Shown one piece after another: positions 16,263-25,827 of a DNA stretch of 46,005 nt (positions are counted from its first letter, which is position 1; the number at the start of each line of letters is the position of its first letter). The position numbers were made by a program, and so were the translations under genes. Under the pieces are notes generated by a model, which worked only from the letters and a program-made list of their open reading frames with translations, was not told where the DNA came from and ran no database searches. The stretch spans positions 1 to 46,005 of the forward strand of contig JANTGJ010000011.1 in assembly GCA_024762975.1 (NCBI GenBank), given 5' to 3'. Origin of the DNA: Candidatus Krumholzibacteriia bacterium (GTDB lineage Bacteria; Krumholzibacteriota; Krumholzibacteriia; LZORAL124-64-63).

Positions 16263-19200
16263 TTACTTCACCAGAGCCATCTTGTTGACAACAACACTGT
16301 CATCGGTGCGTGCTTCGTAGAAGTACACGCCGGAGGAGACAGCCTTGCCCTGCTCGTTGGTTCCGTCCCACATGATGTGGCCAGACTCGGTCCGGACCTC
16401 ATCGATCAGGGTCTTCACCAACTCGCCGCGCACGTTGTAGACCTTCAGGCTCAGGTGCCCAGCCTTGGGCATCGTGAACTCGATCTTCGTGCTCGGGTTG
16501 AAGGGGTTCGGGTAGTTGCTGGCCGCGAACTTCGCGCCCGGCAGACCCGCCGGCGTAGCCTGGAAGTCCTGCGAAGGGACACCGAAGCTAAGCAGGACTT
16601 CGCGCAACACTTCCGCACGGGCCGGCAGAGCGGCAGGCTGATTCACCTTGGCGCCACTGTTAGCAGTGCGGATATAGCGGAAGTCGTACGGCATGGTGAT
16701 GACCTGGGAAGTGTTCACGGCCACGAACTTCGTAGCGGCAGACAGACCCGAGGCGCCATCGTTGAATTCGGCCAGCATTTCGCCACCGGCAGCGGTCACG
16801 GCGTCGAAAGTGTTGATGCCACGGCAACCGCCGTAAGCGATCCAGCTACCGGTGGTATTGAACACCGAGTTGCCGGCAACCGAGTAGACCATCGGAGCGG
16901 TGTCGCCACCCAGCAGCGGGCGAGCGTCGTTGCTCTGGAAAGTCAGACCCATCCAGGCGTTGACGAACGCCTGCGTCGTGGTGCCACCGTTGACCCACAT
17001 ATCGCTGACGAGATCATCACCGGTCGCGAACATCTTCTTGCCACCCTGGCTCAACCAGTCACTCACAACGCCAACATCGTCACCGGCGTCGTTCTCGTAG
17101 TCCAGGTTCGAGATCGTGTTCACGCTCAGGTCTCCAGCCGTGTAGATCATGGTGTCATAACCATACAGCTGACCCAACGCGGCGCGGCCACCGAGGCCAT
17201 TACTGACACCGGAGGACGGAGCATTGGTGTAGTAGATGTCATAGTCGGCACCCGGGAAGAATCCCAGGTTGGCGAAGGCGCCATGCCACTCGTCCTGGCC
17301 GCCACGGTTGGCGAAATCGTTCCAGAACAGCATGGCCGGCTGCGCGCCGGTGTCGTCGGTCAGGGTCGGCAGAGCGCGGACCGTCATACCACTGGCATAG
17401 GCCAGCGGACCACTGAAGTCACCGTAACCGGTGATATCAGCAGGCATGGTCGCGTTCTGATAGTCGCCGGCAACATCGTCCCAGGCCTCGACGTACCAGT
17501 GCAGGACGTCACCCGGGTACAGGAAGTCGGCGTCCGGCAGATCGAACTGCCAGCGATCCGGGCTCTCGATGCCGTTGCCACGGGCCTTGGCACCCTGGAC
17601 GTAACCGGTCATCAGACCACCGGCGGACGTCAGGATCTCACCATTCAGCACGGACAGAGGATCATCGGAATCGGTCGTGAACGCACCAACGGGCAGACGC
17701 ATAGCGGCGGTGAACGCCGGGTTCATCTGAACCGTGAAGTACATCCGCGGAGCGGTCACGGTCGCGTCCACGTCGGTCTCGACCAGCGCAGCGCCGGTAC
17801 GAACAGCGACGATATCGAACACAACCGAGTCACCGGGATCGTTGCGCAGATCGGTGGCCAGAGCAATGTTGTTGGCCATGTCGAAACGCACGTCGTTCTG
17901 ATCCATTTCGACACCCACGTGGATCTGACCGTCAGCCGGGAAGGCATCCTGGGCCAGGTCCAGCTCACGGGCGCTCATGCCCGGGCCGAAGTAGTCGTAG
18001 CAGATCAGGCTGACATTGTCGAAGTACGGAGCAGGATAGCCGTCATCGCCGGCCCAGCCCCAGATGTACCCCAACTCGTAGACGGCCATCTGGACCTGAA
18101 CTTGTGCACGATCAGCAACAACCAGGTCAGTGGCGTCGGCTTCGCCGGCGCGGATATAATCCGGGCCGCCGTAGTACACGAAGTTACGATCCTGGTAGCC
18201 GGCTTCCGTGATGTCGTCGCCGGTAATCGCCGAGCGGATACCCCAGGTATAGAAGATACCCGGTGCGTTCGAGGACAGATCCTCGTGACGATAGGCGTCA
18301 AACAGGAAGCGCACGCCGAGATAGTCACCGGCCGGCCAATCGATCACAGGGGACTCGATGGCGTTGTGCAGGTGAGATTCGGGGCCGGCGAATCCACCCT
18401 GAGTGGTCACAATGTAACCACCGGGGCCGTAGCACCAGTCCTGGCAGAAAGCAACCGGGTTGCCATTCACAGCCATGATGTCATCAGCGATGAAGCAGGC
18501 CTGCGGGCTGTAGTTGCTGTTACAGGGATCTTCGTCACCCAGCTGGCTGCGGATGTGAGCATAGTCACCAACGCCGACCGGGAATTCCACGACCCACTCA
18601 CCGTAGCCCGACAGGGCCAGGGGCAGACCGTCTTCGAAGTCATCGCTGAACGTCTGAACGACACCATCATTGGTGACGGTCACGGTGACGTCATCGACCT
18701 GCGTCGCGCCGTCGCCATAGTACGAGCAATCGCTGTCATCCCAGCCACCATCGGAGGTGCTGTGCCAGACAACAGCAATCTCGTTACCCAGGTCACCGAC
18801 GTACTCGCCAGCGTTGTAGGTCACGGAACCGGTTACGGGGACGAGCTCGCCCTCGCCGTCAGCGGTCCACAGGTAGGCGATCGACTGATCAGCCTTGTAA
18901 TAACCCAGGTTCGAGAAGTCATAACCGGGCTCGGTGTTGTGATTCACCGTGGCGGTAACGTCAACCGTCGTGCTGGCAGCGGTATTTCCAACAGCCGCAC
19001 GCAGAACCATGAGCTCGTTGTAGCTGGAGCCATAGCCACCCACGGCGTCCAACTCAGTACAAGCATCATAGGTGATCGAGCCACACCAGGCAGCATAGGT
19101 GCCGCTGGGGACGTTGTAAGTATCAACGTGCCAGAGAGCGTCGACTTTCTGAGTCAGATCAACGCTGGTCCAGCCATTCCAGTTCGGGGCGCCGGAGGCA

Positions 19201-19409
19201 TCCTCGAACTCACCATTCTCAACAGCACCCGAGCCCCAGGGGCCGATCAGGTACACGGTATCACGGGAAGCAGCCTTGGACATCTCCAGATTGCCACCAT
19301 GAATGACGCTATTGTGCCCATCAACGTACTTCGGCATCTCGCCGGCAGTAGCGCCGAAAGCGAACACGAACGCCACCAACAAACAAGCGAACGTAGTGAA
19401 TCTCTTCAT
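16263..19409 (-). CDS. Abundant-type secreted surface protein with canonical type-IX-like sorting domain
   Basis: 1048 residues. The signal peptide (MKRFTTFACLLVAFVFAFGATAG) is followed by long beta-rich sequence with many Asp and Tyr. A region at about 705-830 (MLFWNDFANRGG, YGYDTMIYTAGDLS, WLSQGGKKMFATGDD) resembles the glutamine-amidotransferase-like fold without a catalytic Cys. The C-terminal 85 residues are a textbook sorting domain: YPNPFNPSTKIEF, LKVYNVRGELVKTL, MWDGTNEQGKAVSSGVYFY and the final MALVK. The gene stands alone between a strong promoter with a long leader and a strong terminator. It contains no TTA, CTA or TCA codons over nearly its whole length, and its 5-prime part has more NNT codons (GCT, GGT, GTT) than its neighbours, hinting at high expression. 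No enzyme motif was found; the role may be structural or adhesive. Confidence 0.8.
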   Translation of the reverse strand: MKRFTTFACLLVAFVFAFGATAGEMPKYVDGHNSVIHGGNLEMSKAASRDTVYLIGPWGSGAVENGEFEDASGAPNWNGWTSVDLTQKVDALWHVDTYNVPSGTYAAWCGSITYDACTELDAVGGYGSSYNELMVLRAAVGNTAASTTVDVTATVNHNTEPGYDFSNLGYYKADQSIAYLWTADGEGELVPVTGSVTYNAGEYVGDLGNEIAVVWHSTSDGGWDDSDCSYYGDGATQVDDVTVTVTNDGVVQTFSDDFEDGLPLALSGYGEWVVEFPVGVGDYAHIRSQLGDEDPCNSNYSPQACFIADDIMAVNGNPVAFCQDWCYGPGGYIVTTQGGFAGPESHLHNAIESPVIDWPAGDYLGVRFLFDAYRHEDLSSNAPGIFYTWGIRSAITGDDITEAGYQDRNFVYYGGPDYIRAGEADATDLVVADRAQVQVQMAVYELGYIWGWAGDDGYPAPYFDNVSLICYDYFGPGMSARELDLAQDAFPADGQIHVGVEMDQNDVRFDMANNIALATDLRNDPGDSVVFDIVAVRTGAALVETDVDATVTAPRMYFTVQMNPAFTAAMRLPVGAFTTDSDDPLSVLNGEILTSAGGLMTGYVQGAKARGNGIESPDRWQFDLPDADFLYPGDVLHWYVEAWDDVAGDYQNATMPADITGYGDFSGPLAYASGMTVRALPTLTDDTGAQPAMLFWNDFANRGGQDEWHGAFANLGFFPGADYDIYYTNAPSSGVSNGLGGRAALGQLYGYDTMIYTAGDLSVNTISNLDYENDAGDDVGVVSDWLSQGGKKMFATGDDLVSDMWVNGGTTTQAFVNAWMGLTFQSNDARPLLGGDTAPMVYSVAGNSVFNTTGSWIAYGGCRGINTFDAVTAAGGEMLAEFNDGASGLSAATKFVAVNTSQVITMPYDFRYIRTANSGAKVNQPAALPARAEVLREVLLSFGVPSQDFQATPAGLPGAKFAASNYPNPFNPSTKIEFTMPKAGHLSLKVYNVRGELVKTLIDEVRTESGHIMWDGTNEQGKAVSSGVYFYEARTDDSVVVNKMALVK

Positions 19410-19693
19410 GCTTTTCCCCCCATCGTTGACATGGTCAACACATGGTCAGGCGAACGATTGCTGAGCGCTAGGCAGGATTCAATTGCCAGCAACTCAGATC
19501 AGGAAAGCGACAAGTAGTTCCCAGGTACTGTCTTTTGGACAGAGCGAACTGTCCGTGAGCGAGAGACCTCCTTCAAAAGATGCAGACCTGTGGATGACGA
19601 GCGAACAAGGTGTCAAGTGAACGAACGTGTTTTTTGAGTGGAATCAAAAGTGACAGCGCACCTCAGGGATGGGAACTCTTTGTCAGTGAGTCG
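19410..19693 (-). promoter_or_regulatory. Long structured 5-prime leader of the 1048-residue gene
   Basis: No gene is seen here. From the predicted start site near 19694 the transcript has about 285 untranslated bases. At 19528-19554 (minus strand) the order GGACAG-TTCGCT-CTGTCC-AAAA-GACAG lets the central CTGTCC pair with either neighbour, so two hairpins exclude one another. At 19425-19439, just before the GGGGGG ribosome site, is a perfect palindrome GTTGAC-CAT-GTCAAC; part of it (catggtca) recurs 11 bases away at 19441. These could form a translational or protein-binding switch. Confidence 0.45.
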
Positions 19694-19700
19694 CACAATT

Positions 19701-19729
19701 ACTGTACCCCACCGGGTAGGTACCGTCAA
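19701..19729 (-). promoter_or_regulatory. Sigma70-type promoter of the 1048-residue gene
   Basis: On the minus strand: TTGACG (19729-19724), a 17-base spacer, then TACAGT (19706-19701). It is placed between the glyS terminator and the gene's leader. Matches to consensus are five of six and four of six. Confidence 0.7.
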
Positions 19730-19756
19730 TAGTATTTCTGAAAAAAATACATGGCG

Positions 19757-19795
19757 ACAAAAAAGAAGCCTCCCCTCAAAAAAGGGGAAACTTCT
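19757..19795 (-). terminator. Intrinsic terminator of the 14-gene operon (after glyS)
   Basis: A 12-bp stem, agaagcctcccc (19764-19775) with ggggaaacttct (19784-19795), is complete when the two G-U pairs are allowed. On the minus strand it is followed by TTTTTTG. It lies 36 bases after the glyS stop. Confidence 0.9.
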
Positions 19796-19830
19796 TTTCA
19801 GAATAGTATGTTGCGTGAAATCGGCGGGGG

Positions 19831-22017
19831 TCAATCCAGGGGGGCAACCTCCGCGAAATCAGCGTATCTCACAAAAACTCCATGAATTTCACGTAAGAAT
19901 CCGTGCCGGAGACGCTTCAATTTTTCGTCCTCCACGTTGACCCGGACCGTCTCGAAAAAGGCATCGATCGTCGGACCGAGGGCCGAGAGCAGGGCGAACA
20001 CGCGGTCGTAGTCCCCGGTCAGTTCGGCCTCCTTCAAGTCCACCGCCGAGGTTGCCACTGCCTCGGCGAGCTGCCGCTCGGCCGCTTCGGGCAGCGCCGT
20101 AAACGCATCGTTATCCGGTGTCGAACCGCCGCCGATCCACCGTTCCAGACACCGATCCAGCCCCTCGACCGGCAAAACCTGCCCTTCGAGAATATTGCGG
20201 CATCGCTTGAATCCGGTGGCCAGCATCTGGAAATCATCCCGTTCGCGATAGGTCTCCAGGGCACGGACCCAGGCCAGGGCGTCTACCGGTCGGCGCCACC
20301 GCACCGGCAAAACGGCCCGCCCGACCCGCGGATCGGTGCCCAGCTGATCGGTAAAAAACCCACTGACGCGCGTCAGCACGAATTCCCTCAACCCCTCCAG
20401 AACCTCTGTCCGATCCTTTTCCGGAGCCAAAGGCGATACGCCGTCCAGAGCACGGTCCAGGGCCGCTTCCAGGTCCAGATCCGATTCCAGATCGAGAAGA
20501 ATCCGCAAAACCGCCAGAACATGTCGGCGCAGCGCGTACGGATCTTTCGCACCGGTCGGCACGAATCCCGCCAGCCAGCAGCCGGCCACGGTATCGAGCC
20601 GCTCGGCCACCGATAGCGTCGAGCTGACCCGATCGCCGGGAAGTTCGCCCTGGGCACCGCGCGGCAACAGATAACGTTCCATGGCCCGGCAGACGGTATC
20701 CGGCTCTCCGGCCAGCGCCGCGTAGCGCGCACCGATCAAGCCTTCCAGCTTCGTGAATTCCTTGCCGTCCTTGATCATCTCGCTGACCAGATCGCTCTTG
20801 CAGATCCGGGCCGCCCGCGCCAGATCAGCCGGAACTTCTTCCGCGTCGCCCAGGCCCGAGCCCCACAGCCAGGGAACGAGCTTCTCCAGTCGTTCGACCT
20901 TGTCCAAAATCGTACCGAATCCTTCGATCCAGGTTACGGCGTCCAACAGGTCGGTGCGCTCGTCCGGCGTCTTTTTCTGGTCGAATTCCCAGTAGAACAG
21001 CGCGTCAGCCAATCGGGCGTGCAACACGCGCTCATTGCCGGCAACCACCTTTTCCAGGTGCTCGGAGCCCCCGTCGCGAACGGCCACGAAACAGGATTCC
21101 AGGCCACCACCGTCCCCCCGCTCGACCACGAAATACCGCTGATGCACCTTCAGAGCCGCGGCGATCACCTCCGGTGGCAATACCTGATAGGCATCGTCGA
21201 AGGACCCCAGGAAGGGCGTCGGGTGCTCGCACAGGAAGATCACCTCCGTCAGCAACTCCTCGTCGGCAAGCAACCGGGCGCCGGTGCCGCGTCCCTTCAG
21301 CAGCGAATCGAATCCCTGTTCGATCATTTCACGTCGCCGGGCCGGATCGGCCACGACCCCGGCCTCGGCCATGACACGATCGTAATCCTGGGGTTGCGCG
21401 ATCGAATACTCGCGATCCTGAACCAGGGTCCGGTGTCCCCGGGTGATCCGGCCTGCCTTCAGGTCACCCACCTGCACAGGCACGACGTCCGACCCCAGCA
21501 GGGCCACGAGCCATTGCAGCGGACGCGGGTATTCCAGATCGCTCTCGCCCCAGCGCATCACCTTGCGGAAGGGAATGGAAAGGATCAGTCCCGGCAGGGC
21601 TTCGGCGAGGATTTCACCCGTCGGTCGGCCTGGCTCGACTTTTTTCGCGACCAGAAATTCTCCCTTGGGGCCTTCCTGGCGGCCACAATCGTCCAGGGAA
21701 AGACCCACCTTGCGGGCAAACCCTGCCGCTGCGGGCGTCGGATTGCCGTCCGCGTCGAAGGCAACCGATACCGGCGGCCCCTTGATTTCCAGTCGGCGAT
21801 CCGCCTGGCGCAGATCCAGATCGTCCACGCGCAACGTCAGCCGTCGCGGAGTGGCCACGACATTCATCGCCTCCCAGGCCAGATGATGGTCCTGCAACAA
21901 CCGGGCAGCCCGGTCCTGCAATTCCTGCATGGCCGTGGGAATGAACCGGGCGGGAATCTCTTCGCTGCCGATTTCCAGCAGGAAGGAGGTCTTGTTCTGG
22001 TCCTGGGCCTGGCTCAT
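19831..22017 (-). CDS. glyS: Glycyl-tRNA synthetase, beta subunit
   Basis: 728 residues. It forms the alpha2-beta2 glycyl-tRNA synthetase with GlyQ; the beta chain binds the tRNA and helps the alpha chain charge it. The family start [14 protein letters not shown] is clear, the central HD-like region follows, and the C-terminal anticodon-binding (DALR-like) region ends the protein. The ATG at 22017-22015 overlaps the glyQ stop in an ATGA; an upstream in-frame extension lies inside glyQ and is rejected. Length is near the usual 690-720. It is the last gene of the long operon, directly before a terminator. Confidence 0.97.
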   Translation of the reverse strand: MSQAQDQNKTSFLLEIGSEEIPARFIPTAMQELQDRAARLLQDHHLAWEAMNVVATPRRLTLRVDDLDLRQADRRLEIKGPPVSVAFDADGNPTPAAAGFARKVGLSLDDCGRQEGPKGEFLVAKKVEPGRPTGEILAEALPGLILSIPFRKVMRWGESDLEYPRPLQWLVALLGSDVVPVQVGDLKAGRITRGHRTLVQDREYSIAQPQDYDRVMAEAGVVADPARRREMIEQGFDSLLKGRGTGARLLADEELLTEVIFLCEHPTPFLGSFDDAYQVLPPEVIAAALKVHQRYFVVERGDGGGLESCFVAVRDGGSEHLEKVVAGNERVLHARLADALFYWEFDQKKTPDERTDLLDAVTWIEGFGTILDKVERLEKLVPWLWGSGLGDAEEVPADLARAARICKSDLVSEMIKDGKEFTKLEGLIGARYAALAGEPDTVCRAMERYLLPRGAQGELPGDRVSSTLSVAERLDTVAGCWLAGFVPTGAKDPYALRRHVLAVLRILLDLESDLDLEAALDRALDGVSPLAPEKDRTEVLEGLREFVLTRVSGFFTDQLGTDPRVGRAVLPVRWRRPVDALAWVRALETYRERDDFQMLATGFKRCRNILEGQVLPVEGLDRCLERWIGGGSTPDNDAFTALPEAAERQLAEAVATSAVDLKEAELTGDYDRVFALLSALGPTIDAFFETVRVNVEDEKLKRLRHGFLREIHGVFVRYADFAEVAPLD

Positions 22018-22895
22018 TCTGCGCTCTTCTCCTTCAACAGGGGATATCCCATTTCCTCGCGGCTGGCGACATAGGCCTGGGCCGCTCGGCGGGCCAGATT
22101 GCGGACCCGCGCGATGTAGCCGGTTCGTTCGGTCACCGAGATGGCGCCGCGAGCCTCCAGCAGATTGAACAGGTGGCTGCACTTGATGACGGAATCGTAC
22201 CCGGGATAGACCAGGCCCCGATCCAGCAGGTCTTCGGCCTCGGCCTCTCTCTCGTCGAAATGTCGCCGATAGAGGTCCACATCCGCAATTTCGAAGTTGA
22301 AGGCGGAATACTCCCGTTCGTACTGGCCGTTGACCTCACCCCAGGTCAAACCGCCCCCCCAGACCAGGTCCTTCACATGGTCACAGCTTTGCAAGAACAT
22401 GCACAGGCGCAGCAGCCCGTAGGTCAGTTCGACCGCAACGGGTTTGCAGCGCACCCCTCCGACCTGCTGGAAGTAGGTAAACTGCGAGACTTCCATCCCA
22501 TCCAGCCACACCTCCCAGCCCAGACCGGCGGCGCCCAGGGTCGGCGATTCCCAATCGTCCTCGACAAAACGGATGTCATGTTCCGCGGGTTCGATGCCCA
22601 GAGCGCGCAACGAATCGAGATACAGTTCCTGACTATTGGCCGGGTTCGGCTTGAGAACCACCTGGTATTGCAGGAATTGCTGGACCCGATTCGGGTTCTC
22701 CAGATACCGGCCATCCTTCGGACGGCGGCTGGGTTCGACATAGGCGACACGCCAGGGCTCGGGCCCGAGCGCGCGCAGGAACGTATTGGGATTGAAGGTC
22801 CCCGCCCCCACTTCACTGTTGTATGGCTGGACGATCACGCAATCGTGGTTGCTCCAGAACTGCTGAAGCCGGGCGATCATCTGCTGGTATTCCAT
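22014..22895 (-). CDS. glyQ: Glycyl-tRNA synthetase, alpha subunit
   Basis: 293 residues, the usual size. This is the catalytic class II chain of the heterotetrameric enzyme. Diagnostic segments are [38 protein letters not shown] (motif 2 region), [20 protein letters not shown] and FTYFQQVGG. The ATG at 22895-22893 ([14 protein letters not shown]) matches the family start and follows the recO stop by five bases. The split alpha/beta form differs from the single-chain alpha2 type found in many Bacteroidota. Confidence 0.98.
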   Translation of the reverse strand: MEYQQMIARLQQFWSNHDCVIVQPYNSEVGAGTFNPNTFLRALGPEPWRVAYVEPSRRPKDGRYLENPNRVQQFLQYQVVLKPNPANSQELYLDSLRALGIEPAEHDIRFVEDDWESPTLGAAGLGWEVWLDGMEVSQFTYFQQVGGVRCKPVAVELTYGLLRLCMFLQSCDHVKDLVWGGGLTWGEVNGQYEREYSAFNFEIADVDLYRRHFDEREAEAEDLLDRGLVYPGYDSVIKCSHLFNLLEARGAISVTERTGYIARVRNLARRAAQAYVASREEMGYPLLKEKSAE

Positions 22896-22900
22896 GGTCC

Positions 22901-23707
22901 CTACGAATCCTTTCCAGCGCGAAGCAATTCCAAGGCAGCGGGCAAGCGATAGCCCGGCATATGATATCCAAGAAAGCGGTGCAGGTGAGCACCCAATTGC
23001 CGCCGCAGTGCGCGGCTCAACGGTTCGCCCCGGCCGGAACCGAAACCATCGGTCGCCAACTCCCGCAATGCGTCCAAGGCCCCGGCGCCCAACGGATAGA
23101 CGCCGCTGATCTCGCCGTGAGCATTGCAACGGGAACAGATCAGCCCGCCATCGGCCGGGCTGAACCAGGTCACCGCATCGGTTGCCGGAAAATCACCGCA
23201 GGCGACACAGGTCCCGATCTCGGGCGAGATGCCATGCCGCAAGAGCAAGGCCCATTCGAACGCGAAAAAAAGGCGGGCAGGATCCCCGCAGGCCTCGGAG
23301 GATAACACCCGCAGGAATTCCTCGCAAATCGCAAAGACCGCAACGGCCGTTCCGTCTCCATCGGCTTCGAACGCAGGACGACAACGATCAGCCAACTCCA
23401 GCGCCGCCAGCAGGAAAGCGGTGGCTTCCAGCGACGGCGAGGCGGCCAGGCTGTCGACAGTCACCGTCCCCGAGCGCAGGTACTGCAGATCCCGCTCCGG
23501 ATCCCAACTGAACTCGACATTCACCAGGCGCCCGGGCTCGACCAGGGGCCGCAACTGAGAACGCGGACCGCGTGCGCCCTTGGCCATCACCCGCACGTAG
23601 CCGTGCTCGCTCGTCAGCAACGACGCGATCACGCTCGTCTCCCCGGTAGGCCAAACGCGCAGCACCCAGGCTTCGGACGAGGTCGTTGGCTTGGAGAAAA
23701 GACTCAC
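22901..23707 (-). CDS. recO: DNA repair protein RecO
   Basis: 268 residues. With RecR it loads RecA onto single-stranded DNA coated by SSB, in the RecF pathway. The N-terminal OB-fold ([20 protein letters not shown]) is followed by a helical part and a Zn-finger with Cys167, Cys170, Cys191 and Cys194 (CVACGD, CSRC). Translation begins at a GTG (23707-23705) that overlaps the mgtE stop in a GTGA. The start is supported by this overlap and by the position of the OB-fold. Confidence 0.92.
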   Translation of the reverse strand: MSLFSKPTTSSEAWVLRVWPTGETSVIASLLTSEHGYVRVMAKGARGPRSQLRPLVEPGRLVNVEFSWDPERDLQYLRSGTVTVDSLAASPSLEATAFLLAALELADRCRPAFEADGDGTAVAVFAICEEFLRVLSSEACGDPARLFFAFEWALLLRHGISPEIGTCVACGDFPATDAVTWFSPADGGLICSRCNAHGEISGVYPLGAGALDALRELATDGFGSGRGEPLSRALRRQLGAHLHRFLGYHMPGYRLPAALELLRAGKDS

Positions 23708-25155
23708 GGCGCCGGGTGACCGAGACTCAGCAGTACCGTCGCGATACCGAGATAGATCAACATGCTGGCCACATCGTTGGCCGTGGTGATGAACGGCCCG
23801 GTCGCGACGGCAGGATCGACCCCCATCCGGTGCAGCAGCATCGGGATGCCGGAACCGACCACGGCGGCGAAGATCACCACCAACATCATTGCCAGTGCCA
23901 GGACCAGCGCCAGGGCCAGATCGGTTTCCAGGACAAAGGAGATGGTGAAGATGCCCGCCGCGATCACCAGCCCGGTCAGGATCGCCGTACCGAATTCCCG
24001 CAACAGATGACGCCCCAGGCGATAGAAATCCACTTCCCCGGTAGCCAGACCGCGGACCACGACCGACGAGGTCTGGATGCCGACATTGCCGGCCATGGCC
24101 ATGATCATCGGAATGTAGAACGCCAGCGCCAGCTTCGCCTGCAAGCTGTGTTCGAAGTGCCCCATGACCATCACGGCGCCCAGCTGTCCGGCCAGGGCCC
24201 CCAGCAGCCAGGGTAAACGCGAGCGAGCCACCCGAAAGGCCGACTGTTCCCCGAATTCCGCCACCGACACGCCGGCCAGGCGCGAGATATCCTCGGTAGC
24301 CTCTTCCTCCATGACGTCCAGAACGTCATCGGCGGTAATCCGGCCCACCAACCTCATCTGGTGGTCCACGACCGGAACGCTGATCAGATCGTGCGTACGG
24401 AAAAAGGAAGCGACCTCTTCCTGGTCCAGATCCACCTCGACGTACAGGGAATCTCCGTCCATGACCTCGATTGCGGGAGTCTCCGGATGGGCGATCAACA
24501 GCTTGAACAGGGGAATCGAGCCGACCAGGCGCTGTCGGTTGTCGACGACATAGACTTCGTGGGTTTCTTCGAGATCGTCTTCTTCGAGGGAGCGCAGCAG
24601 GGCGACCGCCTTGCCGCAGGTATCGGTCTCGAGGCAAGTCGTATACTCCTTGCCCATCAGCCCACCGGCGGACTCGGGCGAGTGGCGGAGCAACTCGGCG
24701 ACCTCGCCGCGTTCCTCTTCTTCCATCGCCGCAAGGATCTCCTCGGCCTGCTCCGGATCCATATCACCGATTACATCGGTCGCCTCATCCGAAGGCATTT
24801 CCTCGATGATGTCGGCGATTTCCTCGTTGTCCAACAACTCGAACAACGTACTGAGGGATCGGTTGTCGATCTCGCTGAGGACTTCGGCCAGCGGATCGGG
24901 CGGTAACAGGCCCAGGATGCGCGTCGTGTCCGCCACGCTCAGCGGGCGCAGGATCTCGGACAAATCACCCGGCGACAGATCCAGCGCCAGATCGCGCACA
25001 GCCTCGTCCGCACCGGCCTCCAGCAACTCCTCGAAGCGGAGCTGCAGCGCGTGCCGTTCCTCCTCCAGATTGGACGGATCCAGCACCCGCTCATCGCCGC
25101 GCTCGAGCGGATCGGGAGCTCCGGGATTCGCAGGAGTCGAATTCGACTCGGTCAT
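23704..25155 (-). CDS. mgtE: Magnesium transporter MgtE
   Basis: 483 residues. It is an inner-membrane Mg2+ channel gated by cytosolic Mg2+. The N-terminal acidic helical domain (about 30-150, IADIIEEMPSDEATDVIGDM) precedes two CBS domains (about 155-280; EVYVVDNRQRLVGSI, VPVVDHQMRLVGRIT). Five membrane helices follow at about 315-480, with the conserved PMIMAMAGNVGIQTSSVVVRG pore region, GVDPAVATGPFITTANDV and a hydrophobic end. The ATG overlaps the DUF502 stop in an ATGA. A CNNM/CorC protein lies two genes upstream in the same operon, so two Mg2+-linked families are transcribed together. Confidence 0.96.
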   Translation of the reverse strand: MTESNSTPANPGAPDPLERGDERVLDPSNLEEERHALQLRFEELLEAGADEAVRDLALDLSPGDLSEILRPLSVADTTRILGLLPPDPLAEVLSEIDNRSLSTLFELLDNEEIADIIEEMPSDEATDVIGDMDPEQAEEILAAMEEEERGEVAELLRHSPESAGGLMGKEYTTCLETDTCGKAVALLRSLEEDDLEETHEVYVVDNRQRLVGSIPLFKLLIAHPETPAIEVMDGDSLYVEVDLDQEEVASFFRTHDLISVPVVDHQMRLVGRITADDVLDVMEEEATEDISRLAGVSVAEFGEQSAFRVARSRLPWLLGALAGQLGAVMVMGHFEHSLQAKLALAFYIPMIMAMAGNVGIQTSSVVVRGLATGEVDFYRLGRHLLREFGTAILTGLVIAAGIFTISFVLETDLALALVLALAMMLVVIFAAVVGSGIPMLLHRMGVDPAVATGPFITTANDVASMLIYLGIATVLLSLGHPAP

Positions 25156-25820
25156 GCCTGTGTCTCCTTTCCTGCATCCGATTTCGGTGTCCCGGGCAGG
25201 AAGTGGCCCGACTCCAGTGCGATCTGTCGGGCCTGGTCCGGTGTCATGATCGACCCGCCCGACACGATCAGCTTGATGGCGTCCTCGACGGGAATCGACA
25301 ATTCGGTCAAATGCGCCTGCGGGATCAACAGCATGAAGCCCGAGGTCGGATTCGGCGTCGTGGGCAAAAAGACGGCCACCTGGTCATCGTCCGCGGAATC
25401 CCGCGTCACGAAACCCATGGCGTACATTCCCGCCCGCGGGTATTCGAATACCACGACTTTCCGGAACGCGGTGCGCCGGTCCTGCAGAAATACGGCGGCT
25501 ATCTGTTTGGACGCCGAAAACACGCTCTTGACGACCGGGATCCGCTCGATAAAACGTTCCACCAGCCGAAAAAAAGCCATCCCGATCAGGTTGCGCGTGA
25601 ACATGCCGACCAGGGAAATGAGCAGAAACAGTACGATCAGGCCGACCAGTACCAGATAGTACTCGGGATAGTTCTCGGCCAGGTAGGGAACCCGACGGAT
25701 CCACGGCCCGACCGTGGCGCTGATCAACCCGTAGAATTTCCACAGGATCCAGGCGGTGATCGCCAGCGGCGTGATGGCCAACAAGCCGGTCAGGAAATGC
25801 TTCCTCCAGAATGCGATCAT
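25152..25820 (-). CDS. DUF502-family membrane protein
   Basis: 222 residues from the ATG at 25820-25818; the in-frame extension upstream lies in the CNNM gene and is rejected. Two membrane helices are visible (about 7-28, FLTGLLAITPLAITAWILW, and about 53-76). A conserved soluble part follows with IPVVKSVFSASKQIAAVF, VVVFEYPRAGMYAMGFVT and VFLPTTPNPTSGFMLLI. These are hallmarks of the DUF502 family, whose biochemical function is not established. It lies between CNNM/CorC and MgtE, with a 7-base gap to one and a 4-base overlap with the other. An envelope or ion-homeostasis role is an inference from context. Confidence 0.9.
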   Translation of the reverse strand: MIAFWRKHFLTGLLAITPLAITAWILWKFYGLISATVGPWIRRVPYLAENYPEYYLVLVGLIVLFLLISLVGMFTRNLIGMAFFRLVERFIERIPVVKSVFSASKQIAAVFLQDRRTAFRKVVVFEYPRAGMYAMGFVTRDSADDDQVAVFLPTTPNPTSGFMLLIPQAHLTELSIPVEDAIKLIVSGGSIMTPDQARQIALESGHFLPGTPKSDAGKETQA

Positions 25821-25827
25821 TGCGGCC

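Noticed and set aside
16377-19517. A 1046-codon open frame on the plus strand opposite the secreted-protein gene
   Set aside because: It is in the exactly complementary codon register and stays open only because the real gene has no TTA, CTA or TCA codons. No family, signal peptide or ribosome site supports it.
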